A DNA stretch of 64,000 bases from Achromobacter dolens (GTDB lineage: Bacteria; Pseudomonadota; Gammaproteobacteria; Burkholderiales; Burkholderiaceae_B). Shown piece by piece: positions 48,222 through 58,472 of the stretch. Positions within the stretch are counted from its first letter, which is position 1. Each line of letters begins with the position of its first letter. The position numbers and the translations under genes are program-made. The stretch spans positions 1 through 64,000 of the forward strand of contig NZ_CADIJW010000015.1 of assembly GCF_902859745.1 (NCBI RefSeq). Direction: 5' to 3'. The notes below the pieces were generated by a model. That model saw only the letters and a program-made list of their open reading frames with translations. It was not told the DNA's origin and did no database searches.

Positions 48222-48268
48222 GACCGGCTGAAACAAGACCGTCCCAGGCGCTGACGCCCGATCTCAAC

Positions 48269-48306
48269 GCTTTCCGGCTCCGCCAGGACCGGAGAGCTTT
48301 TCCTTT
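48269..48306 (+). terminator. Intrinsic terminator after the MHS transporter
   Basis: GCTTTCCGG (48269-48277) pairs with CCGGAGAGC (48289-48297) with one G-T wobble, followed by TTTTCCTTTTT. It ends just before the amidase start. Confidence 0.8.
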
Positions 48307-48318
48307 TTCGTGAGAGCC

Positions 48319-49746
48319 ATGCCAACCCAAGACACCGCCCTGCATTTCCGAGAAGCCCGCGAACTCGCCCGCGCCATCCGCGCGGGAGAACTGAGTTCGC
48401 GCCAGGTCACCACCCATTTCCTGGATCGCATTGCCCGCGCGGCCGACCTGGCCGCATACAGCGAGGTGACGGCGGAACGCGCATTGGCCCAGGCCGACGC
48501 CGCCGATCGCCTGCTGGCGGCCGGCATTTCGATGGGCCCGCTGCACGGCGTGCCGGTGGCGGTGAAGGACAGCGTGCAATGGGCCGGCACCACCGCCAGC
48601 GGCGGCTCGCAGACCCGCCGCGGCGTGGTCAGCGATGAAACCGCCACCGCCGTGCGCGGCCTGGCGGCGCACGGCATGGTGGTCCTGGGCAAGACCCGCA
48701 TGACTGAATTCGCGTTCGGCCTGTCGGGCCAGAACCCGACCCAGGGCACCGCCCGCAATCCCTGGGACGCGGCCACTCCGCGCGCGCCGGGCGGCTCGTC
48801 CAGCGGCGCCGGCGTCGCGGTGGCGGCCGGCCTGGCCCCGCTGGCGCTGGGCGGCGACACGGGCGGCTCGGTGCGCGCCCCCGCGGCGCTCAACGGGGTG
48901 GTTGGCTACAAGCCGTCCTCGGGCCTCATCAGCCGCGCCGGCTGCCTGCCGCTGTCCGAGACTCTGGATGTGCTGGGCCCCATCGCCCGCAGCGTGGCCG
49001 ATGCACGCCTGTTGACGCAGGTGCTGGCCGGTCCGGATATCGACGATGTCGCCACGCTGGACGTCTCCGCCGCCAGCATCGCCGCGCTGCGACGCCCGGC
49101 TCCGCGCCGCGGCGGCGCCATCGCGGTGCTGGCGCCTCAGGCCTGGCCCGCGGCATTGGCCGACGAGGGCCTGCGGATCTGGCACGAGGCGCAGGAACGG
49201 CTGGACCAGGCCGGCGTCACGCCCTCGACCTGGCATCCGCCGGCGTCGCTGTCGTTCGCGCGCATGGCGGACGACAACTCGCTGGTGCTGGCCTACGAGG
49301 CCTACCGCCATTTCGGCCACCTGGCCGAGGACCCGGCGCAGCCGCTCTGGGAAGTCGTGCGCGCGCGCATCGCCGCCGGCGGCCGCATCGCGCCGGCCGA
49401 CTACGCTGCCGCGCTGCAACGGCGGCAGGCCGACATGGCCACGTTCGCCGCCGCCATGCAGGGGATCGACGCCTTGCTGATGCCGGCCTGCGACCAGGCC
49501 GCACAGGCCTTGGACGCTGCCGACGTGCGCCACGCAGGCCTGGGCAGACTGTTGCGTCCCGCCAACTTCCTGGGCGCGGCGGCCATCGCGCTGCCGGCCG
49601 GGTTCGACGCCGACGGCATGCCGATGGCGGTGCAATTGCTGGCGCCCGCCGGCGCCGATGCCGCGCTATTGGACTGCGCCGCGGCGCTGGAACGCATCCT
49701 GGCGCCAGTCATGCGCACCCCCGACCTCTCGGCCTGGGACCTCTGA
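48319..49746 (+). CDS. Amidase signature family amidase
   Basis: 475 residues from ATG 48319 (a GTG at 48310 is also possible). The Ser-cisSer-Lys triad is complete: VAVKDSVQW with Lys near residue 78, APGGSSSGAGVAVAAG with the cis-Ser, and GDTGGSVRAPAALNG with the nucleophile Ser near 177. It hydrolyses an amide to acid and ammonia. GatA homology is expected, but gatB and gatC are absent, so it is a catabolic amidase. It lies after the MHS transporter. The reverse-strand metK ends 66 nt further on. Confidence 0.9.
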   Translation: MPTQDTALHFREARELARAIRAGELSSRQVTTHFLDRIARAADLAAYSEVTAERALAQADAADRLLAAGISMGPLHGVPVAVKDSVQWAGTTASGGSQTRRGVVSDETATAVRGLAAHGMVVLGKTRMTEFAFGLSGQNPTQGTARNPWDAATPRAPGGSSSGAGVAVAAGLAPLALGGDTGGSVRAPAALNGVVGYKPSSGLISRAGCLPLSETLDVLGPIARSVADARLLTQVLAGPDIDDVATLDVSAASIAALRRPAPRRGGAIAVLAPQAWPAALADEGLRIWHEAQERLDQAGVTPSTWHPPASLSFARMADDNSLVLAYEAYRHFGHLAEDPAQPLWEVVRARIAAGGRIAPADYAAALQRRQADMATFAAAMQGIDALLMPACDQAAQALDAADVRHAGLGRLLRPANFLGAAAIALPAGFDADGMPMAVQLLAPAGADAALLDCAAALERILAPVMRTPDLSAWDL

Positions 49747-49771
49747 CCCGGCCAGCGCCGTCCAAAAGAAA

Positions 49772-49793
49772 ACGCCCCTGCATGCAGGGGCGT
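49772..49793. terminator. Bidirectional terminator between the amidase gene and metK
   Basis: ACGCCCCTGCA followed at once by TGCAGGGGCGT, a perfect 11-bp palindrome. On the minus strand it is followed by TTTCTTTT and serves metK; the plus-strand tail is weaker. Confidence 0.9.
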
Positions 49794-49811
49794 CTTGCCA
49801 GGCGGGGAGGA

Positions 49812-50975
<1,164 letters not shown>

Positions 50976-51185
50976 AGATGCGTCCTTTGATGTCCGGTAC
51001 AGCCGGAGCATAGGTTCACGAGGCGCGTTGCACCCCGGACTGCATGGAATACGCTGATCTGGGCGCGACGCTTTAGCGGATTTGGCAAGCGACGCATGAC
51101 GCGCCGGGATCCTGCCGTCGCCCCGCAAGTTGTCGGTTAACTCGGCGACTGACCGATTTTAAGCGAAAATGCGGTTCTTATGCTT

Positions 51186-51222
51186 GTGCCGCGGGTGGGG
51201 TCTTTCACCCGAGTACCGGCAC
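51186..51222. other. Bulged hairpin in the metK / acyltransferase divergent gap
   Basis: GTGCCG and CCGGCAC outer arms with an inner GGGTG / CACCC stem around GGGTCTTT. It lies in the 276-nt region 50976-51251 that holds the promoters of both genes. Its function is unknown, and it could act on either strand. Confidence 0.4.
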
Positions 51223-51251
51223 CACCATGCCCGTAATCACTCATTTGCCGC

Positions 51252-52118
51252 ATGCTGCTCGTCCTGTTTCGCCTGTTCGCTTCCCTGCCCTTGCCCGCCG
51301 CGCACGCGCTGGGGCGCCTGCTCGGGCGCATCGCGTATGCGTTTCCCGGCAAGTACCGGCGCCGCCTGCGGGCCAACGCGACGCAGGCCGGCTACCCCGA
51401 CGCGGCCTTCGCCCGGCGCGCGGCCGGCGAGGCCGGCGCCATGATCCTGGAAATGCCGCGGGTCTGGTTCCGCAATGAACAAAGCCTGGCCAAGGTCGTG
51501 TCCGACGACAACGCCGTGGTGGACGCGGCCCGCGCCGAAAACCGCGGCATCCTGTTCCTGACCCCCCACCTGGGCTGTTTCGAGATCACCGCCCGCTACC
51601 TGGCGCGCCTGATGCCAATGACGGTGATGTTCCGTCCGCCGCGCAAGGACATCCTGGCGCCGCTGCTGGAAACCGCGCGCAACGGGTCCGCGGTCAACGC
51701 CGTGCCGGCCACCATGCAGGGCGTACGGGAATTCGTGCGGGCCCTGCGGCGCGGCGAGTCGGTCGGCATGCTCCCCGACCAGGCCCCGGGCGTCGGCGAT
51801 GGCGTGTGGGCGCCATTTTTCGGACGCATGGCCTACACCATGACCCTGCCCGGCAAGCTGGCCACCCAGACCGGCGTCCCCATCATCCTCACCGCCGGCG
51901 AACGACTGCCGGGCGGCCGCGGCTGGCGCATCCATTATGTGCGGGTGCCCGAGCCGCTGCCGACCGACCCCCAGGCCCAGGCCGCGCTGCTCAACGCCGC
52001 CATGGAAACCCTGATCCGCCGCTGCCCGCAGCAGTATCTCTGGAGCTACAACCGCTACAAGACCCCGCGCGGCGCCCCGCCCGCCCCCGTTGACGACGCG
52101 GCCCCCGCGCCCCAATGA
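51252..52118 (+). CDS. Lipid A biosynthesis acyltransferase, LpxL/HtrB family (first of two)
   Basis: 288 residues. An N-terminal membrane anchor is followed by the LABLAT domain with the HX4E catalytic motif TPHLGCFE near residue 101, then GMLPDQAPG and APFFGR. It transfers a secondary acyl chain to lipid A from acyl-ACP at the inner membrane. A second family member follows 49 nt downstream; such pairs add different acyl chains. Which position each one fills cannot be read from the sequence. Confidence 0.9.
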   Translation: MLLVLFRLFASLPLPAAHALGRLLGRIAYAFPGKYRRRLRANATQAGYPDAAFARRAAGEAGAMILEMPRVWFRNEQSLAKVVSDDNAVVDAARAENRGILFLTPHLGCFEITARYLARLMPMTVMFRPPRKDILAPLLETARNGSAVNAVPATMQGVREFVRALRRGESVGMLPDQAPGVGDGVWAPFFGRMAYTMTLPGKLATQTGVPIILTAGERLPGGRGWRIHYVRVPEPLPTDPQAQAALLNAAMETLIRRCPQQYLWSYNRYKTPRGAPPAPVDDAAPAPQ

Positions 52119-52167
52119 AGCCGACGCCCGCCCCCGCGCCGCCCTGGTCCAAAGCTCCCACCTGTCC

Positions 52168-53058
52168 ATGAAAGAATCCAAAACGCGCACGCTGGTCAAT
52201 CTGCTGAAATGGTTCGGCCGCATGCGGCCATCCACGCGGCTACGCATCGGCGCCGCGCTCGGCTGGCTGGCCATGCGCCTGGCCAAATCGCGCACCCGCA
52301 TCGTGCGCCGCAATCTCGAACTGTGCTTTCCCGAGCAACCCGAGCAAGTGCGCGAGCGCTGGGTGCGCGAACATTTCCGGGCGCTGGCGCAATCCATCGT
52401 CGACCGGGGCGTGCTGTGGTACGGCACGCCCGAAGCCATCAAGGACATGGTCACGCAGAGCGGCGCCGAGCGCATCAATGAACTGACCGCGCAGGGCCGA
52501 GCGGTGATCCTGCTGGCGCCGCACTTCATCGGCCTGGACGCGGCCGCCACCCGCCTCACCATGGAAGTGCCGAGCGCGGCCACCATGTACACGCCGCAGA
52601 GCGACCCGCACATCGACGCGGTGGTGGCCGCCGGCCGCGCCCGCTTCAACGAGGTGTTCCTGGTCAGCCGCAAGGATGGCGTGCGTGAACTGATCCGCCA
52701 CCTGCGCGCGCCGCGGCCGGTGTACTACCTGCCCGACATGGACTTCGGCCGCCAGGGCGCAGTGTTCGCGCCGTTTTTCGGCGTGCAGGCGGCGACGCTG
52801 CTGGCCACCGCGCAACTGGCCAAGAAATGGGACGCGGCGGTATTGCCGATCCTGGACTTCTGGAACCCGGAAACCGGGCGCTATCACGCGGAAGTCCTGC
52901 CGCCGCTGGAGAATTTCCCCGGCGACGACTCGCTGGAAGAGGCCACCGCGCGCCTGAACCGCGAACTGGAAGCCTGGGTGCGCCGCTGCCCCAGCCAATA
53001 CTACTGGGTGCACCGCCGCTTCAAGACCCGGCCGCCGGGCGAACCCAAGATCTACTGA
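52168..53058 (+). CDS. Lipid A biosynthesis acyltransferase, LpxL/HtrB family (second of two)
   Basis: 296 residues from ATG 52168; an upstream TTG at 52090 would overlap the previous gene. The catalytic motif is APHFIGLD (HX4D), with YYLPDMDFG and APFFGVQAAT further on. It shares the fold and C-terminal CPSQYYWVHRRFK motif with the upstream gene (CPQQYLWSYNRYK), but the rest is diverged. Acyl chain length and position are unknown. The dapF gene follows. Confidence 0.9.
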   Translation: MKESKTRTLVNLLKWFGRMRPSTRLRIGAALGWLAMRLAKSRTRIVRRNLELCFPEQPEQVRERWVREHFRALAQSIVDRGVLWYGTPEAIKDMVTQSGAERINELTAQGRAVILLAPHFIGLDAAATRLTMEVPSAATMYTPQSDPHIDAVVAAGRARFNEVFLVSRKDGVRELIRHLRAPRPVYYLPDMDFGRQGAVFAPFFGVQAATLLATAQLAKKWDAAVLPILDFWNPETGRYHAEVLPPLENFPGDDSLEEATARLNRELEAWVRRCPSQYYWVHRRFKTRPPGEPKIY

Positions 53059-53130
53059 CGCGCATCCAGGATCTCCCCCCGGGGCCGCGCCAAGGCGGTT
53101 TCCCCGGCCAGAATGGGCGATAATCCCCCC

Positions 53131-54024
53131 ATGAACTGGAACTTCACCAAAATGCATGGCGCGGGCAACGATTTCGTCGTCCTGGACGGGGTCCGCCAGG
53201 CCATCGAGATGACGCCCGAGCGCGCCCGCGCGCTGGGCGATCGCCACTTCGGCATCGGCGCCGACCAGATCCTGCTGGTCGAACGCGCCACCCGGCCCGA
53301 CGCCGACTTCCGCTACCGCATCTTCAACTCCGACGGCAGCGAAGTCGAACACTGCGGCAACGGCGCCCGCTGCTTCGTGCGCTTCGTGCACGAACAGGGC
53401 CTGTCCGACCGCAACCCGCTGCGCGCAGAGATCGCCACCGGCATCCTGGTGCTGGACGAGGGTGACGACGAGCAGGTCACGGTCGACATGGGCAGCACCC
53501 GCTTCGACCCGGCCGCCTTGCCGTTCGACACCTCCGGGCTCGCCTCCCGCACCGAAGGCCAGGATACCCTGTGGGAGCTGGAACTCGACGTGCCCGCCGG
53601 CCTGCCGCGCAGCGTGGCCCTGTCGGCCGTGGCCATCTCCAACCCGCACGCCGTGCAGGTGGTGGACGACGTCGACACCGCGCCCGTCGCCCTCGTCGGT
53701 CCGCTGATCGAAAACCACCCGCGCTTCGCCCGCCGCGTCAACGCCGGCTTCATGCAGATCGTCGATCGCCACAACATTCGCCTGCGCGTGCACGAACGCG
53801 GCGCCGGCGAGACGCTGGCCTGCGGCACCGGCGCCTGCGCCGCCGTGGCGGCCGGCATCCGCCGCGGCCTGCTCGATTCCCCGGTGCGCGTGCAGACGCG
53901 CGGCGGCGTGCTGACCATCGCCTGGAATGGCGATCAGTTGCGCATGACCGGCCCGGCCGAATCCGTCTTCACGGGCCAGGTCGATATCGACAAGCTCGTC
54001 TTCTCCATGGCGCTGAACCGATAA
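53131..54024 (+). CDS. dapF: Diaminopimelate epimerase
   Basis: 297 residues from ATG 53131. It interconverts LL- and meso-diaminopimelate for lysine and peptidoglycan. Both catalytic Cys motifs are present: EHCGNGARC near residue 77 and [11 protein letters not shown] near 236. [13 protein letters not shown] opens the protein as in all family members. DUF484 and xerC follow within a few bases, the usual arrangement in betaproteobacteria. Confidence 0.96.
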   Translation: MNWNFTKMHGAGNDFVVLDGVRQAIEMTPERARALGDRHFGIGADQILLVERATRPDADFRYRIFNSDGSEVEHCGNGARCFVRFVHEQGLSDRNPLRAEIATGILVLDEGDDEQVTVDMGSTRFDPAALPFDTSGLASRTEGQDTLWELELDVPAGLPRSVALSAVAISNPHAVQVVDDVDTAPVALVGPLIENHPRFARRVNAGFMQIVDRHNIRLRVHERGAGETLACGTGACAAVAAGIRRGLLDSPVRVQTRGGVLTIAWNGDQLRMTGPAESVFTGQVDIDKLVFSMALNR

Positions 54025-54028
54025 CCCC

Positions 54029-54706
54029 ATGACCGATACCGCTTTCACCGCCCAGGACATCGCTGCCTTCCTGCAGGAACACCCCGGCTTCTTCGACCAG
54101 CACGCCGACGTCTTCGCCACGCTGCAGGTGCCGCATCCGCACGGCTCGCGCGCCATCTCGCTGGGCGAGCGCCAGATCCTCACGCTGCGCGAACGCAATC
54201 GCGAACTCGAATGGCGCCTGAACGAGCTGGTGCGCAACGCCACCGCCAACGAAACCATCGGCGGCCACATCTCCAAGTGGTGCTGCCGCCTGCTGTCCGA
54301 ACCGGATCCGCAATTGGTGCCTGGCGAGATCGCCCTCGGCCTGGCCGAACAATTCGACCTGAACCACGTGGCGTTGCGCCTGTGGAACCTGCCGGAACTG
54401 CCCGACACCGGCTACGGCGAACCCGTCAGCCAGGACGTGCGCACCTTCACCGACAGTCTGAAGACGCCTTATTGCGGCACCGACACGGCCTTCGAGGCGG
54501 TCGCCTGGCTGGACGCCAAGCCCAAGTCGCTGGCGCTGGTGCCGCTACGCCTGGAAGCCGACGGCGCCAGCGTCGGCCTGCTGGTGCTGGGTTCCGACGA
54601 CCCCGAACGCTTCACTCCCGAGATGGGCACCGCGTTCCTCGAATCCATCGGCCAGTTGGCCTCGGCCGCGCTGCACCGGTTGAACCCGGCCGCGCCCAAG
54701 GCCTGA
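54029..54706 (+). CDS. DUF484 family protein (GAF-like)
   Basis: 225 residues. The FTAQDIAAFLQEHPGFFDQH start and coiled-coil LRERNRELEWRLNELV are typical of DUF484. A GAF-like half follows (LALVPLRLEADGASVGLLVLGSDD). Its role is unknown; it is nearly always encoded between dapF and xerC, as here (gaps 4 and 7 nt). Confidence 0.9.
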   Translation: MTDTAFTAQDIAAFLQEHPGFFDQHADVFATLQVPHPHGSRAISLGERQILTLRERNRELEWRLNELVRNATANETIGGHISKWCCRLLSEPDPQLVPGEIALGLAEQFDLNHVALRLWNLPELPDTGYGEPVSQDVRTFTDSLKTPYCGTDTAFEAVAWLDAKPKSLALVPLRLEADGASVGLLVLGSDDPERFTPEMGTAFLESIGQLASAALHRLNPAAPKA

Positions 54707-54713
54707 GCCGACC

Positions 54714-55715
54714 ATGACGGCAGGGGCCCCGGAACTCGCCATGCCAACGCAAGCGCCGGACGCCCCCCTGCCCGATCCGATGGCCGCCTGGCTGCGCCAT
54801 CTGGAAAGCAATCGCCGCTATTCGCCCCACACGCTGGACGGCTACCGGCGCGAGCTGCGTTTCCTGATCGAACTGGCCGAACGCGCCAAGCTGCCGCTCG
54901 ACAAGCTCGGCAATGGCCATATCCGCCAGTTCGTTGCCCGGCTGCATGCGCAGGGCCGCGGCCCGCGCAGCCTGGCGCGCACGCTGGCGGCCTGGCGCGG
55001 CTTCTATCAATGGTGGGCCCCAGCGATCGGCCTGGCCGGCAACCCGGTGGCTGGCGTGCGCGCGCCCAAGGCGCCGCGCGGCCTGCCCAAGGCCCTGTCG
55101 GTGGACCAGACCCAGGCCTTGCTCGACCGCGCTCCGGCCAAGGTGGCCACCGAGCCGGCCGACCTGCGCGACCAGGCCATGTTCGAGCTGCTGTATTCCA
55201 GCGGCCTGCGCCTGTCGGAGCTGGTCGGACTGGACCTGCGCTACACGCGCTCGGCCGACCATGAATCGCGCGGCTGGCTCAGCCTGGAAGAGGCCGAGGT
55301 GATCGTGCTGGGCAAGGGCGGCAAGCGCCGCTCGGTGCCGGTGGGCCAGGCCGCCCTGGCGGCGCTGCGGCGCTGGATCGACGTACGCGGGCAGTTGGCG
55401 CCGCCGGCCGCATCCGCCGACGATGCCGCCGCGCTGTTCCTTGGCGCCCGTGGCCGGCGTATTTCGCCGCGCGTGGTGCAACTGCAACTTGCCCGGATCG
55501 CGCAGGCCGCCGGCCTGCCGACCCACGTGCACCCGCACGTGCTGCGCCACAGCTTCGCCAGCCACGTGCTGCAATCGGCGCAGGACCTGCGCGCCGTGCA
55601 GGAAATGCTGGGCCACGCCAACATCTCGACCACCCAGATCTATACCCGGCTGGACTTCCAACACCTGGCGCGAGCCTACGACCAGGCCCATCCGCGCGCG
55701 GGCCGCAAATCCTGA
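54714..55715 (+). CDS. xerC: Tyrosine site-specific recombinase XerC
   Basis: 333 residues. An N-terminal SAM-like core-binding domain (SNRRYSPHTLDGYRREL) precedes the catalytic domain. The Arg-Lys-His-Arg-His-Tyr set is intact: SSGLRLSELVGL, GKGGKRRSVPVG, HVHPHVLRHSFASH, GHANISTTQIYTRLD with the nucleophile Tyr. It resolves chromosome dimers at dif with XerD. It is a chromosomal housekeeping gene, not evidence of an integrated element. Its 3' end converges with the NicO gene. Confidence 0.94.
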   Translation: MTAGAPELAMPTQAPDAPLPDPMAAWLRHLESNRRYSPHTLDGYRRELRFLIELAERAKLPLDKLGNGHIRQFVARLHAQGRGPRSLARTLAAWRGFYQWWAPAIGLAGNPVAGVRAPKAPRGLPKALSVDQTQALLDRAPAKVATEPADLRDQAMFELLYSSGLRLSELVGLDLRYTRSADHESRGWLSLEEAEVIVLGKGGKRRSVPVGQAALAALRRWIDVRGQLAPPAASADDAAALFLGARGRRISPRVVQLQLARIAQAAGLPTHVHPHVLRHSFASHVLQSAQDLRAVQEMLGHANISTTQIYTRLDFQHLARAYDQAHPRAGRKS

Positions 55716-55728
55716 ACGCGGCGGCGCT

Positions 55729-56832
55729 TCAGCCGCCGCCGGCCAGCATGCCGCCCAACAGCAGCACGCCCAGCGCCAGCACCGCCAGCGCCGCCAAGGC
55801 TTCCACCCCGTAACGCAAGCGCGCCGCCGCGACGCCCGACAGGCGCGCGCCCAGCGCATTGGCCGCGCCGCCGGCCGCGACCGCCAGGCAGGCCAGCGCC
55901 GCCACCGTCAGGCCCGTGCCCAGGCCCATCGCCAGGGCCGAGGCCACCCCGGCGAGAAAGAATCCCTGAGACAGCGCGAACACCAGCACGATCAGCGCGC
56001 CGCTGCAGGGCCGCAGGCCCACCGCGAAGATCGCCGACCAGGCGCGGCGCCAGTTCAACGGTCCCGTCACCTGCTCAGGCGGCGGCACATGGGCATGGCC
56101 GCAGCCGCAATCGTCGTGATGGTCATGCGGATGAACGTGCGCGTGGCCACGGACCCCGCCCCGAGAAATCGGCGCCGGCGCCTGGATCGCAATGGCGCGC
56201 AAGGCCGCGGCCCCCTTCAGGGCCGGCGCCGCCGCGGCGGGCGACGCGGCCACCGCGGCCACGCGGGCCGGACGCCGCCGCAACAACGGCCGGATCGCCT
56301 TGACCCAGACCAGCCACGCGCCCAGCAGGGTCACCAGGCCATACGAGGCCAGCTCCAGCCAGCGCGTGGCCTGGTTCATCGCCGCGGCCGTGGCGTTGAA
56401 CGCCAACGCCAGCACCGCCACCATGGCGATCGCCACCAGCGCCTGCACCAGCGACGACACCAACGCCAGCAGCGCGCCGTTGCGCGCGGTCTGGCGGTTG
56501 GCCAGCACATAGGAGGAAATCACCGCCTTGCCATGGCCCGGGCCGAGCGCATGGAACACGCCGTAGGCGAACGACAGCCCGATCAGCAGCCAGGCGCCGC
56601 CATCGGCCTGCCAGGCGCGCACGGCCGCCGTCAACTGCCGGTAGAAATGGGTCTGCCACACCGAGACCTGGCCGAAGAAACCCGCCAGCCAGCCCGGACC
56701 GGCAAGGCCGGCGCCGCTCTCCGGCACGCCGAAAGGATGCGCGCCCTGCGCGTCGGCCAGGCCGGCCCATGCCATCGCGGCCAGCGCCACCAGCCACGCC
56801 AGCGCGGCCGCGGGACGCCGCCCTACGAGCAT
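55729..56832 (-). CDS. NicO-type nickel/cobalt-family permease with His-rich loop
   Basis: 367 residues with a signal-like N-terminus and about six to seven membrane segments. FHALGPGHGKAVISSY is the NicO/RcnA signature. A long cytoplasmic or periplasmic loop is rich in His (HAHVHPHDHHDDCGCGHAHV). ATG 56832 lies 10 nt inside DUF1007. Relatives export or import Ni/Co. Its place at the end of the znu unit suggests a metal, possibly Zn, role; direction and metal are not known. Confidence 0.85.
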   Translation of the reverse strand: MLVGRRPAAALAWLVALAAMAWAGLADAQGAHPFGVPESGAGLAGPGWLAGFFGQVSVWQTHFYRQLTAAVRAWQADGGAWLLIGLSFAYGVFHALGPGHGKAVISSYVLANRQTARNGALLALVSSLVQALVAIAMVAVLALAFNATAAAMNQATRWLELASYGLVTLLGAWLVWVKAIRPLLRRRPARVAAVAASPAAAAPALKGAAALRAIAIQAPAPISRGGVRGHAHVHPHDHHDDCGCGHAHVPPPEQVTGPLNWRRAWSAIFAVGLRPCSGALIVLVFALSQGFFLAGVASALAMGLGTGLTVAALACLAVAAGGAANALGARLSGVAAARLRYGVEALAALAVLALGVLLLGGMLAGGG

Positions 56833-57506
56833 TGCACCTCGATGCGATGCGTCAGGCCCTTGGTGATGGCGAAAAGCTCTTCCGGCAGCGCGTCCGGATC
56901 GGCCGGGATCGCGGCCAGTTGCTGCATGGTGTTCCAATCCAGTTCCTTGGGCTTGCGGTAAGCCTGCTTGCACGCCGCCGCGCCGGGTCCGTCCAGTGCG
57001 ACCGCCCCCTTGTCGTCGAAGGCGTAGGCCACGAAGTAGGTCGGGTCGTAGATGTCCACCTGCGCGCCCGCGGCGTCCAGCGCGGCGGGCTCGGCCAGCG
57101 GCAGCGTAAACGCCAGTGACAGCCGGCCGGTCTTGGCGTTCCAGGTCACGCGCGCGTCGCGCGGCGCGGCGAACACCGCGCTCTTGCCCGCCACGGTGAC
57201 CCGCGTGAAGTAATGCGACACCGGTTCGCCCAGCGCCTTCATCCAATCCTGCGCCATGCCTTTCAGGGTGTCCTCGGGCAAGGCCCCGCCCTTGCCCTTC
57301 TTGAGACCTTGCGTGGCATAGGCGCCAAACATCTCGTCGAACAGCCAGACCTGCCGCACCGCCGTCACGCGATGCTGCTCGTCCAGGTCGATGACGGCGC
57401 GGGCGTCGATCCACATATGCGGGTGCGCGGCGGCGGCGTTGGCCGCCAGCGCTCCCGCCACTGCGATCAGGGCTGCAAGGCCGCGGCGAGTTGACGAACG
57501 TTCCAT
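56823..57506 (-). CDS. DUF1007 periplasmic protein
   Basis: 227 residues with a signal peptide ending at ANAAAAHPH. The HPHMWIDARAVIDL motif right after cleavage is the family mark and could bind metal. The gene overlaps znuA by 40 nt and the NicO gene by 10 nt, so it is tightly coupled with both. DUF1007 is typically paired with NicO permeases as a possible periplasmic accessory. Confidence 0.85.
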   Translation of the reverse strand: MERSSTRRGLAALIAVAGALAANAAAAHPHMWIDARAVIDLDEQHRVTAVRQVWLFDEMFGAYATQGLKKGKGGALPEDTLKGMAQDWMKALGEPVSHYFTRVTVAGKSAVFAAPRDARVTWNAKTGRLSLAFTLPLAEPAALDAAGAQVDIYDPTYFVAYAFDDKGAVALDGPGAAACKQAYRKPKELDWNTMQQLAAIPADPDALPEELFAITKGLTHRIEVQCS

Positions 57507-58453
57507 TCAAACATTTCCAGGTAGGTGGCGCCAGGCTGCCCGGGCTTGGACAGGGCGTCGGAATACAGCGTACCACCCACCTTCGCGCCCGTTTCGCGCG
57601 CGATCTGCTGCACCAGCCGCGGGCTGGTAATGTTCTCGATGAACACCGCCGGGACCTTCTCGCGCTTGACCTGCTCGATGATGCGGGCCACGTCGCCCGC
57701 GGAGGGCTCGGCCTCGGTCGAGACGCCCATCGCCGCGATGAAGCTCACGCCATAGGCATCGCCGAAATAACCGAAGGCGTCATGCGAAGTGACCACCTTG
57801 CGGCGCTCCTGCGGAATCGCCGCGAAGGTCTTGCGCACGGCCGCGTCCGCCGCCTGCACGCGGGCGATATAGGCGTCGGCGCGCTTGCGATAGGCGTCGG
57901 CACGGGCCGGGTCGGCGGCCGCCAGGCCGTCGGCCACGTTGCGCGCGTAGATGACGCCGTTGGCCAGGTTCTGCCAGGCATGCGGATCGGCGTCGTGGTG
58001 GTGATGGCCGCCCCCGTCGTGGGCATGGCCATGATCGTGGTCCTTGTCGCCATGCTGGTCACCGTGCCCGTCGCCATGGCCGGCGAACTTGCGCGGCGTC
58101 ACGCCCTTTGACGCGACCACGGTCGGCCCGGCGAAGCCGGAGGCCTTGACCAGGCGCGGCAGCCAGGCCTCGAAGTCCAGGCCGTTGACGAACAGCACCT
58201 TGGCGGCCGCCAGCTTCTTGGCGTCGGCGGGCGTGGGTTCGTATTCGTGGGCATCGCCGTCCGGGCCCACCAGCGTGCTCACCTGAACGTCGGCGCCGCC
58301 GACTTCCTGCACGATGTCGCCCAGGATCGAAAAGCTGGCCACGACCGGCAACGGCTCGGCCGCCTGCGCCGAGCCGAAAGCGGCGGACAGCCACAGGCCG
58401 GCCGCGGCCAGCATGACACGGCGGCGCGCCAGCGCCGGGAAGAGGGAAGGCAT
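57467..58453 (-). CDS. znuA: Zinc ABC transporter substrate-binding protein
   Basis: 328 residues from ATG 58453 with AAGGAG upstream, and a signal peptide ending at AQAAEP. Family A-1 ligands are visible: GDAHEYEPTPADAKKL with His, DPHAWQNLANG and SHDAFGYFGDAYG. A His/Asp-rich loop (KDHDHGHAHDGGGHHHHD) near residue 135 is typical of Zn rather than Mn receptors. It captures periplasmic zinc for ZnuB/C. Confidence 0.94.
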   Translation of the reverse strand: MPSLFPALARRRVMLAAAGLWLSAAFGSAQAAEPLPVVASFSILGDIVQEVGGADVQVSTLVGPDGDAHEYEPTPADAKKLAAAKVLFVNGLDFEAWLPRLVKASGFAGPTVVASKGVTPRKFAGHGDGHGDQHGDKDHDHGHAHDGGGHHHHDADPHAWQNLANGVIYARNVADGLAAADPARADAYRKRADAYIARVQAADAAVRKTFAAIPQERRKVVTSHDAFGYFGDAYGVSFIAAMGVSTEAEPSAGDVARIIEQVKREKVPAVFIENITSPRLVQQIARETGAKVGGTLYSDALSKPGQPGATYLEMFEWNVRQLAAALQP

Positions 58454-58472
58454 GGTGAATCTCCTTGAGGGT

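Noticed and set aside
54714-55715. Tyrosine recombinase as a sign of an integrative element
   Set aside because: Its position after dapF and DUF484 and its complete XerC motifs show a housekeeping gene.
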